Translations under genes and position numbers: made by a program
In this document: in pieces, positions 42,101-54,100 of the stretch
How positions within the stretch are numbered: the first letter of the stretch is position 1
Layout: each line of letters begins with the position of its first letter
Origin: Lichenostomus cassidix
Lineage: Eukaryota; Chordata; Aves; Passeriformes; Meliphagidae
Direction: 5' to 3'
Length of the DNA: 64,000 bases
Assembly: GCA_008360975.2 (NCBI GenBank)
Contig: CM039182.1
Coordinates: 90,789,405 to 90,853,404, forward strand
The notes under the pieces: model-generated
What the model saw: the letters and a program-made list of their open reading frames with translations, nothing else
Database searches by the model: none
Told to the model about the DNA's origin: nothing

Positions 42101-45100
42101 CAGTCTTAAAATTGCTAAAAATCACATAGACTCCTTTTCATTTATTCAAATTTAATATATCTAACATAATCTTTTGAGATTATAATTGAATAGCCTTCCC
42201 AGGCATCTCTTAAGTCCTCGGTTTTGGGTGTTTTTTTTACCAGAAAAAAAATTAGGATAGACATGTTTTTAAAATAAATCCTTGTCTTACACGCAAAAAT
42301 CTTTGAAAAGGTATAATTAAAATATCTAGAGGCACGTTGCACAGTATTAAACCAGTATATTATTTAAAAATTAATACTCTGTTCCACCACTCTGCACTTT
42401 TTGTTTGTTATAATGTAGGCATGTGTGTATCCACCAAAACAGCATGTTGCCTACAATTTGATTTCAGCTAAGGGGTAAAGCTGCTGTCTGGGTGACCAAC
42501 AGCATTATACTAACAAGACCATAGCAAATTACAATATCCCAGATGTAAGCCATGATCAAAACACTTGTGTATTTAGAGTCTTGACATAATTTTGTTCCTA
42601 CCAGTCTTTACTGGGGAGAACTCAGATTCAGAACAGGAGATGGAAGTCTCCAGGAAGGTGAAATATGAGATACAACCTTTTACTTCCCTCTTTGTTTCTC
42701 TTTCACTATGGCAAGCAATTAAAAGGTTCATCACAAAAATAGATATGCCATAACATATAATTCCAAGCTATGTTGCCCTGATATTGAGAGGGTACACCTT
42801 CCATGTCAGTCTTGTTTTAGTTTCTGCATAACTGCATACCATAAACACCAGACATAAATCACACATGGCCAAAGTATGACGACACAAATGACACACACAT
42901 TTAAAAAAAAAAATTAACTATTTACCTGAAGTCCATTATTCTTTTCTTTATTTTTAATCCAGGTCTTTCCTTGACCTTGTGGATCAATCAGCAAAGGATA
43001 TCTAGATGCCTTTGTGACAATAATGCCATTTTGAATTGAAAGGTCATCATTTGGAAGACCCTGGAGGTTCCATTCACCCACTGTAGCATTGTCAACAAGC
43101 ATACCAGTAAGGTTCAAGTTCTAATAGAAAATACGCAATTACAAAATTAGTACCAGTAGAAAATATGTAAGTACAAAATTAGTGCCAGTTACAGAAGCTA
43201 TACTAAAACATCTGATGGATGATTTTTCTTCTTATTCTGATCAGAATGCATGATACAGTGTTTTGGTAGCTATTGCTTACTGTTTATTTTAAGGTCAGTG
43301 GCTCAATCAGTTGAGCAATAACAAAAGTGAATTCTGCTGGGGCTTTGATGTCCATCAAAGAGTGTCAGAAAAGCTCTGAAGCCAGTTCAATATCTAATAA
43401 CAAACTGATTTTGGTATTGGCAAACTCTTTTCCTGCCAGCTGAAGAGGAAGTGTCATCTTGCTCACAAGAACTTTCCCCTGCTGGAAAGTGCCTTCCACG
43501 TATGCATATGAATAAAGGATGGCTGCAGGAGATTAAGAGAAGAAGGAGGAGATGTCCTATGGATCAGTAACCATGAACTATCATGGAAGGTTATTGCTGC
43601 TAAACCAAAACCCTTCACAGTTCACATATTCTCCTAAAGTCTGATTTGCCCTTGTCAACTAACTTGCTTTATTTTATTCACTATGAAAAGTGACTGGCCT
43701 CTCAAAAATGTGTATGTGAAGAAAACAGTGCTGAAAATAGCAACCCAAACTCTCCAGTTCAGAAAAGCACCTCAGTAAGGATTGAGAATTCAAAAAATAA
43801 TAAAATTGAAGGTATTGTTTTTCATTTGTTCCTTATATTTTTCATTCAACAATTCCTATTTGTAGGCTTTCTCTAAAAACATGTTTGAAAGAAAGACATG
43901 AAAGAAAGAAAAAGACTGTGAATCTTGCAAAAATCACATAATTCAGCATCTGAGGCCTAAAGCAAAACTGCAAATACTGTGAGACCTGTGATGCAATCAT
44001 GAGACCTAATGATACCAGTGGTTCCAAGACTACAAAGCTTTTTTAACCCTTTGATTTTTGCATCGCTATAATTATTGAAGACTAAAAATTGAAGCAACAC
44101 AAACCATTCTCAGAAAAGAGAGAAATTTTAGGAATCAAATTTCCATTTGTGCAAAAGACAGAAAAGCAATAGCCAAATTTTTCAGCAATTGGAACCTAAA
44201 ACCATATTTAGCTCCTTAAGCAGATGAGTAGGATCTAAACAGCTTTGAACTTTTTCTTACCTACAGCAAGATGTATCAGTCACCCTGCAACTCTGAAACT
44301 CAGCAATAAGTACCTAGCTAAACAGATAGGTGGCTCATTTTAAACATATCTTTTAAAATTGTTATGCCTAAATGACTCAAACACCCACGGTCAGTTAGTC
44401 TGTGACAAAATAAAGCAGAGATCAAGCCTCTTGCTTGAACTGCAAAACTGCTTTCTTTCCTGTGGTGTGAAGTATCAAGAAAGGCCCATATGCTGCCTTT
44501 TGTGAGTACTTAATTCCCTGGGAAAAATCAAAACCTTCTTCTTAAACTATGATTGAAATAATAATTCTGTCTTTAATGGAAGCTGTCTAAACAGAATGGT
44601 AAATATATTTTGAAATTCATTAATTATGGCATTCTCCATCTAACTGAGACATATTGGGGTGGCTGGGGGGAAGCAACATGGAAACAATAAGAAATTATTC
44701 CTCAAATTTTCACGGATGCAGCCAAATAGTAATGTGGTCAGAACACCTTCACAGAAGCAGACTTTTAGTTCTTTATCTCTTGCTTTCTAAGGACATTAGA
44801 TATCCAATTTCTTATCCTTAAATGGTAAGAATCTTGACAGATATTCCCCAAGGTAAGTAGCTTTTAAGAACATTTTGTACACTGAATTTGAGAAAGAGCC
44901 TCCCTGGGATCAGTATATGTAGGATAACTCCCATGCCACAGTGGTAAAGAATCTTGCCTGAAACTGCACTGCTCATGGTACTTTATTAATAAATCCATCT
45001 TAGCTTTATATATTTTTTATCATCAGGAGCTTTCGAAGACTTTTACTGGGCAAGTCAGAATCAATCATCTTTTAATTCATTGCATAAATTGGCCTGGATT

Positions 45101-48100
45101 GCAAGTTTCACTCTGTCAGGTCAAGGTTAATCAGCATTACAAGCAGTGTTACGCACCACCTAACATTAAGAAAATAACAAAAAAGATATTCACAAGTAAC
45201 TTCCATGAGGTGAACAAACCCTTCATGGAAAAGAGTTCTGCCTCCTTGAAAGAGGTTTTAACTGCCAAATCCCAAAAAACCTGAAAAAAACATGCAGATC
45301 TACCTTTAGCTGTTTCACAGTGATCCAGCCACAGCTGTAGACAGGTTGCTCAGTAGCTCACAGCACTTTTCAGCAGCACCTGCTCTGTCAAAATCTTTGA
45401 CAGCTGAGAACAGGAGCTATTTGAGCTTAATGCCTCAACTCCTGTACTGAGAGGAAGAGAGAGTCCCTGAACTATTTCTCGAACCTACTGCTGGAGAAAA
45501 TGTACACAGGTACTCACAAAACCAAGTGGACAGCAATATAGATGACTCAGAAAGACAGTTTTGATTATTATGGCCTAAATTCTGCCTTCAGCATGAATAT
45601 GTCTTCCAGCTACAGGGAAGAATATTAGACAGACCTCCTAAAAGTCATGGAATAGGAGCAAGGCTACTGCTGACCATGAGCAAAGCCTATGCACCAGAAC
45701 ATCTGCTAGGTCTGACACTCCTGAGGCAGATAGTGGTAAAAGAAAAGAACAAGATTCATGCAGGGGATCCTGCCCTGTGTCATAGTCCCAGCATGCAGGT
45801 TGCTCACTTTAATAAACAGGAACTGAATTATGGGACCATAGCTCCACTGCATTTTAGGCTACCCCTGTCTGCACAGACACAGACCAATGGAGGAGCTACC
45901 ACAATGTCAGCCTCCCTGGAACAGCCTCACTGGTGACAAATGTGCGTGGATTTAAAAGCTTACACTAGAGCAAGCTGAAGGGTTGAAGTGGTGCAAACCA
46001 AGCCTTGCAAAATCCAGGTTTTGTTTAAATCAATAATTTCTACAAGACACCTAAAATTAAACTAAATTAAATGGGTACACAGCAGAGGGTATGACAGGAG
46101 GGTATTTATTGAAAATACACAGAGGTGCAAAGGTGATGCTTCCTCTTATGTATTCCAAGCTGATAAATTTTACTTTGTTTCCCAGATTACGCTATTCCTC
46201 CCAGGGCAGCTGACCTCAAACAGCATTTGTCTCTTAGATTTGCCAGAGCAGTGTCCTACATACCAATTTTGAAATGCCTGACAGTATAAAGAGGAACTTA
46301 AAACATATTGGTTTAGAAGCTCAGTTGTCAACTGATTTTTTATTTATTACAAATTTGATGGCATATGACAGCCCATATATAATCTTCCAATTATGTACTT
46401 TTCTGGAACGAAATGCTCTGCATATAATTTCTCAGCAAGGCAAAGAATAAGGTCATGACAGAACACGAACACTTACTTTACTGTATGGAATCTTGCTATT
46501 GTTCATCTCTTTCTTCCACAATTGGAGCAGCAAATTCCTATACTCCTGATTGAAAGGTCCAGAGTAAGACAGAAATCCAGTAGCCAGAAGAACATTCCCC
46601 ACCAAATTAATAATTTGATTTTGGAAGTTTTTGCTGCTTGCTGTCCAACGAAGCTGTATGTAAAATATTAAAAAGAAGTTAGCTGAAGCAGACACACAAC
46701 TAAGAGAAATACCTAACTTAAGGATTTATCTCTTTCTGGTAAATAACTGCTCTTCAAAACAGGAGTATTTTTGCCTTTAAACCATTCTTTACAGAAGTAG
46801 AAGTTTTCTTGGAAGAGATGGCAACCACCTGACCAAGTGGAGAAAAAGCGTCTTTGTGAACAAGCTGGTCAAACTGGTAAGAAGAGCTTTAAAGCTAGGC
46901 AGAGGATGACAGTCATGTGAGGTAATGTAGGACCAGGCTGGCAAACAAAATGTGTGGGGTAAGATAAACAGTATGGACCTCATAATCAATAAAACAGTAA
47001 ACAATAAAACACAATAATCAATACATAAAATCAATAAAACATAAACATTAAAACAATCAATAATGGAGGACCACGCTAAGGATATCCACATAAACAGAGA
47101 AGTGTCCACCAGACAGAAAACAGTGGGGGCTTTCATACTGCTTAGAGGACATGAATTAGCCCAGCTGGGCACCTCTCTGAAGTGCTTGTACATGAATGTG
47201 CACAGCATGGAGAACAAACAAGGGCTCTGCATGTGGTTGCAGCGTCATGATATCAAGGGGTTCATGGGAACATGGTGGAAAGACATCCACAAATGGAGAG
47301 CTGCATCAGGTGTATACAGACTTGTTAGGAAGGACAGGCTGGGAAGGTGAGAAGAGGTGTTTTCTTTCATGTGAGAGAGCAGTGGAATGTGTGTGGTTCT
47401 GCAAGGGAAACTCAAGGATGGACAATATGCCAGTTGGGAGCTTACAGGTTAGCATCAGAGGGCAGACCAATGTGGGAGATGGGTGTGTCTGTCACAGACA
47501 ATGTGGCTAACAAGTAGATGAGGGCTTTTTTAGACACTGAGAAGGAGCCTCACATCCATTGGCCCTGGTCTACATGGGGGGCTTCAACTACCCAGTATCT
47601 TCTGAAGGGACAACACAGAAAGACACAAACAAGCCTCAGGGTCTTAAGGAGAACATTAACAAAAGTTCTGAACACAGTTAACTGAGGATTTAATAATGGA
47701 AAGGCAGTTTGCTGAACATCAGACTTGCAGATCAGAAAGAACTAGCCAGGGATGTAAATTTCAGGAGCAGTCTTGGCTGAGATTCTTTAGCCTTGAAAAC
47801 ATAGAGGGGTGAATTTTACATGTACAAACACAGGATGAGAGGGTGTGAAGAGGAAGGTGCCAGACTCTTTTCATTGGCACTCTGTGAAATTACAAGGGGT
47901 AATGGACACAAACTGGAATAAAAGAAACTCAAATTCAACACACAAAAAATCCCTTTCTATCAGTGAGAGTGGTCAAAAACTACAATAGATTGCCAAGGGA
48001 ATTTGTGAAACTCTTGAAGATACTCAAAACCCAACAGAACAATGCCCTGAGCCTTGAGTAAGGGGTAGGGGTGTGTGTGCAGGGGTGTGTGTCTAGGTGT

Positions 48101-51100
48101 GTGTGTTGGGTTAGATATTCTCCAGAGGTTCCTTCCAATCTCAATTATTCCATTATTCTGAAATTTCATAAATATTATTTTTAATGCATTATAAAATTCA
48201 AAATAATTAACTAAAGTTTTTGCTTACTCCTTTCTTTCCAGATTTCTATTCCCTTTTAATCACTCTGCATGCAATCTTGGTCAGGGGTGGCATGTTTGAA
48301 GTTCAGAAAACACATTTAACCCAGTGTCACTTTTGCCCAATACTCCAAGTGCCATACAAAATCTTTACATTTTCTGTCTGATTTTTCAAAAGTAGAGTGG
48401 AATAACAGCTCTTACAAGACCTCATAGAACAAGGCTTCAGAAAACTTACAATAAGGCACTGTAATTTCCTACTTTTGTGTTGCTCTTTAATTTAGAAATT
48501 AACTGAAAAAATATGATAAAGCATCTAAGATTTTTTGACTGATGTAATTTGAAGGACAGCAATGCAAAGAAATGCTGAGGTCCTGGCCTCACAGGACACA
48601 ATGGCTGAAGTCAAAACTCTCATCAATTTTGACTTTGTGTGAAGTCAATGAAGGAAATAAAGCAAATAATAAGAGAGGAAAAAAGAGTATCCTGCTTCCT
48701 CTGAAAACCTCCAGGCTAAAGCCAGAAAGATCTGCATAGGAAAGGTAAATTTCAAGCTCAGTGCAGAGGATAACAATTAGCCCATAATTCCGCAAAAGGC
48801 TCCAGTAGAAATCTAAGCTTCAATTATAATTCAGGAAATTAGTCAAGCTTCAAATTTGTATTCTTGTATACTTGGTGAGAAAAAAAAAGTAATCCTTCTT
48901 ATAAATATTTTAGGGCAATTATTTAGGTTAAGCCTAATTCCTCTTCTTACTAAAGCTAAAAGGAATTTGGCTCCTTGGCTTTAAATCTGAACTTTATCCT
49001 AATACAAGACATATGATATAACATAATTTTTCATACAGAAGAATTAACACAAGAAATTGCTTTACTTTGTTAGATACAATAACTTCAAGGAAAACAACTG
49101 TACACATAACTGAGAGAAGTGTAATATGATATCAAGATGTCACCATGCCTTGAGTTTCTTGAGCACTGTTATGATCATTATGGAGCATTCTCAAAACTGC
49201 ACACCTGCTTTGTGCTGGAAAGCTACTCGTGTGCTAATACCTTTTCTCCACCTAATCCTTCAATCAGAGCTGTGGCATTGTTCATCTTCCTTCTGCACAC
49301 CTCAGCATCATCAAGCAAAGCTTGCTTTTCTTTCATAGCAGCATCATACATGGCTTGTACTTCATCCAGTTCCATTTCCTTCTCATCCAGCTGAGCTTGT
49401 GCACTATTCAGTTCCATTTGGGCAGCTGAAAGTCTTCGTTCTTGCAAAGCTAAATTTGCCTACAGACATTTGAAAGTAAAGAGTAGTTAATACCTAGTGT
49501 TTGGCAGAAGCAAATGACATTCATTTAATGACACATACTGTACTGTATTAAATACTTTTAAAAATAATACATGTTTAAGATGGCAGGGTTTTTATCCTTT
49601 TTACTTCTGGAACAGAAGCATAGCATTTCATTTATTCAAGGCAATCTTAAGATGTTTTAATAACATTTTCACAATTATCACACAATGACCATTGATTCTA
49701 AATACACTTGAAATAGCTGTATACTACACACATGAGGCAACCTATACAATGGGTTGCCTCATATATATGCCTGCTGTAACATATTCTCAGTGCAAAAGAA
49801 ATTTGATATTGTCTTCATTAATTATAAAATAATAAAAACTGTAACAGAAACTACTCTTCTGCTCTCTTTTTCCATCAATTACTTCTACAACAAAAATATA
49901 ACAAATGCATTTTTTGCTCCTCTGGAAAGTAAAACTCTAGAGACTTTTTTCACAACTCTCTATAAATTTGCATGATGAGTTACCAGTCATTTAAATGTGG
50001 CCTTTTAACTTTTATATTCCTAACAGGGTTGGAAAAAATATTCTGTGAATTCAGAATGTATTTCCATATACATTTGCAAAGGATTAGAGCCTGACAAAGT
50101 TCTTATGAAATTCACACTTACAGATAAAGGTTGCTTCCATTTACTCTGAATATTTAAAAAAGCTTGTTTAAATATCACGTATCTTATTTCTGTTTTTTTC
50201 CTCTATAAGAGTTATGAAGATGGAAAGCACGATTCTGTAAAAACTGTTTTATCAGGATATGAAACTTGACACTTGCAATACATCACAACAGAAGAGTAAC
50301 AGTAGAAGACATCTCTCTTAAGGGATAACTCTTAGTTAAGAGTATAACCATGGGTTGGGGTCTGGCATATTTCAAAGAGAGGTTTGTGAGCAGGGAATTA
50401 GAGAAATATATATGTACTAACGAATGAAGTAGATTACTAATATCTGTGTACATGTATGTTGTCTACATGTGTATTGGATACAGGTAAATCACATGTATCT
50501 GTGTCCATGTACATTAGCAATCTAAGTATATATAGATACTACATGCTAGAGAATAGCACTGCCAGTAAAATTTCATTTACTGTAGCCACCTACAGTAAAT
50601 TATCTCTAGGATCTGTTGACAGATCCTAGAGATAAAAAAATATTTTGGAATCCAAATGAACCAGTAAAATGGCTGCTCATAAAATTTCCATCATGTAAAA
50701 ATGCTGAAATATTTTTACCTCACTTTGTATCAGAAAACACATTAAAGAGCATCTCCTAGAAATAAATACTGATTAATCAGAGAGTCTTGTTTAAACCCAG
50801 CTGAGCAGAGTTCAGAACAACTGCTATCATGTTTTAATGAATCTTGGACCATTGGGCAAAGTTCCAACAGCAAAGGAGTTTTGAGGAGGTGACGTAGTGT
50901 TACTGTGCCTTGCACCAGGGGAAAGGTGGGGAGGGTGAGATACAAGAGAGAGAGAGAGAGGGAGAGAGGGAGAGGGAGAGAGAGAGAGAGCAGTGCCTGA
51001 CAACAAATGGCTTAATAAGAGAACTGCCTTAAAAATATTCATAAGAAGAAGGAAAGCACAGGGAGTAAACTTTACATCCCTTCAAATGCTGGACACCCCA

Positions 51101-54100
51101 TATTCATGCAGCATCAGAGAGGGCCAGGATAGTTTTGCCCATGGTATCCTGTGCAGAGCATGGTATCCTGTCCATGAAGAGAAAACTTTTTCTTTTGGCC
51201 ATTCAAGCTATTTTAAACTCCTCCTATTATTCTGTCCTCTTAAAGCAGATACCTCATTAAGCCATCTGTTGTCAGGCCTTTCTTACTGAGATCCAAAAAG
51301 AGCTCTGCGACAGCCCTCTTCTATCTCCCCCCACCCCTTCCCCACTGCAGAGCATCCTCATATCCTTAAACTCTCTGAGGGCTAAAAATGGGAGTCAAAC
51401 AATATTATGACATATTGTTTCAGCCCCAGCTGACAAATACTGAGGTTACACAGGAAACAAGATCCTTGGAGGGTTGTGAAGAACAGCCTTGGCAGAACAG
51501 CTGGAACAAGAGAGAACTTACACCTGGCTGTGTGGATTCATATAACACCTTGACATTTATTACAGCAGGATGTGAACTTCAATGGAAAAGGATGGGCAGG
51601 TGAATTCCCAATACATATGAGAAATGATGCCTTGTAAATATGAAAAGCAGATCTCCGTGCAGCAAGAAGCTACCCATAAAAATGCAAAAGATTGATATAG
51701 CAGACTTCTCCATTCTTAAAAGCTATTAAAAGGCTTTGAAGATGTAGGGACAATGAAAAAAAATTTCAGGTAAGTACAAAAAAAGTAGATTGTATTTAAC
51801 ATGAAAAGTAAGTCCCTAAAATTATTTAAACAAGACTATGGACTAAACAAGACAATGACCTATAATAAGAAACTATTTTACAGACAATTTAACCAAAGTT
51901 CTCAGCCAATTTTAGGGTAATCATAACAAAGTATGACATTACAGTGTTAGTTTGATTTAGAGGCTACTTGATCATATGTGATGAACAATGGTTGGTTGCA
52001 CAAGAATGACAGCTGACATACAAAGGTGACGAACATATGTGATCTCTACAGGTAGAAAGACTATTTGTTTCAGATTACCCTTTGAAATCATCACTATTTG
52101 CTTTCTCCCTGTTTTTTTTCCCAAATTCCACTTTTCAAAATTACATGGGTACAAACACAGCTTTTGTATTGACATCACTGGCAGGTTGGCTGGCAGCCTC
52201 CTGTGTAGAGTTCTGCCATGAGAGCAGGAGGCAAGTTCTGCTGCCAAAGAGAATCTTCTGCACAAGAAGACTATTACAGCTGCAATCAGCTCCATACAAA
52301 CATTTCCAACCAATAACAGGCAGGAAGGAAACATGTTTCCCAACAACTAAGAACCACAGCGGCCTTCCTAATTTTAGTGGCATTGCACCATGAACAAGCT
52401 TCACACCCTTCATTTCATCCCTCTGAATCATGCAGCAAAGCAAGGATACACAATTTGTTTCAGTTGGATGCAGTGAGAAAGCCTGAATAAATGGATTTTA
52501 TGCGAATGAATCACGAGAATTTAAAACATGAAGTCCACGCTCTGATCTGCACTCCTGGTGAAGTGCTGCTACACTGGAACATGCCTGGGCTCACGTGAGA
52601 ACAGCAGCTTCAGCCTTTCCTTGCCTTTGGCATTGTGGGGAACCAGAGACACAATCCTCTCAACACCTGCTGCAGCCAGTGCTGCTACCTGCTCTCTGCC
52701 TTTGTCTGCATGGGGCAGGTATGGAGACAGCAGCTGTGCCAGCAAGGGCCATGGCCTAAAGAGTCAAGCAGCTCTTCTGCCTTCTTCCAAGCTGCCCTCA
52801 GAGAGGACTTCATAGCAGGTGGTGAGCTGATCCTGCCCCTTTTAACACTTATCCATTCCACACAAAACCAGAACAAATAAACATGTAATTACACTCACAA
52901 CTATAGTCTTAAATGAAACATGCCCAGGACCTTTCTCTGGTACTGAGGTTAACCAGCATAAAACAGCTCACATTAAGCTCTCCCACTCTCTAAAACAGTA
53001 TGATTGCACACAGACACCCTTGTGGAAATGGCTCTTTGACCAGGCTAGCTCCCAGAAGGTGCTCAGAAATTGCTGAAAAAATGCTGGTTAGCCAAGACCA
53101 AATTCACAGTAGGGATTATTCTAACAATTTAACAGTGCAAATGATCACTTTCCAGTGCCTAGAAAAATTCACTAGTACTATTTAATTCATTAGTATTGAC
53201 ACAGACATTAAGTTTCTTGGTGATTCATTGCAAACTCAATTTTGCAAAGTACCGAATATATCTGACCCTGATCCATGGAAGCAGTTCAATAAAAATGACT
53301 TCTCCAACAAAAAAAAGCCTCATACTATTTAATGTTATACCTGCTCTTCAATGGAATGCCCAGATCAACCCCAAATCACTCTGAAGAGCAGCTGCTGCTC
53401 AGTAAATTCCGGAAGTGTTACTAGGAGAATCGATTAGAAAAAAAAAAAAGGTCCAAAACTTTAGAGTTCACTACAGGTAAGGATGATTTGGAGCTTTCCT
53501 AGCACTTCTATCGTTTAAGGAATTTTAGCTTTCCAAGTTCACTGTTTGTAGAGTCCCTTGAGCACTCACTGCTGCTGGACTAGGCCAAATGCAAGAGTAT
53601 TTGGACCATCACTCTGCTCCTGACCCTCTGGGGATGTGCTGAGTGGTTGTCTTTGCTTTTTCCTTCAGCCCTGTTCTGGGCACATGGCATCTCACTGAAA
53701 ACTCTTCATGGAAATGCAATCTCAAAACTGCCCCTGTCCCAGATTACTGCAGACTTTTCCTATAGGCACTCCACTGGTTTTGGATCAACTTTCTCAGAGA
53801 CTCAATTATCAAGACATGCATTATTTAGGGAAAGCTTGAAAGAAAGGCAAAGACATACACAGGTTTTGCAGACATTACAAAAACAATGTTTCTACCTCAC
53901 CAATACAAATTAAAGAAAAATATATATATACACAAGTACATCTGCATACATATATACATATATATGTGTGCATGCAAACAGATCCATGCAGAGTGACATT
54001 AATAAAATCTTGGCTTTACTTTCTTTGCTATCAGTGACCATTCTTTGAGATTAAAAAAACCTTTGAAAAGCACGGAAATCATCTCTCTTATCTGCTTTTC

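Larger units (their letters stand above)
46654..49240 (-). other. Intron 5
   Basis: 2,587 bases. More than half is a plus-strand CR1 LINE copy (46795-48170), antisense to the dynein gene. The remainder shows no recognised feature. Confidence 0.88.

Noticed and set aside
45676..45936. An 86-residue plus-strand frame
   Set aside because: No family match and no splice or promoter evidence; treated as chance in intron 6.
46789..47232. A 147-residue minus-strand frame
   Set aside because: It is antisense to the CR1 5' part and A-rich repeat, so it is fortuitous.
50575..50635. MicroRNA precursor
   Set aside because: Arms of 11 and 16 bases are too short for Dicer substrates and the arms are perfectly paired.
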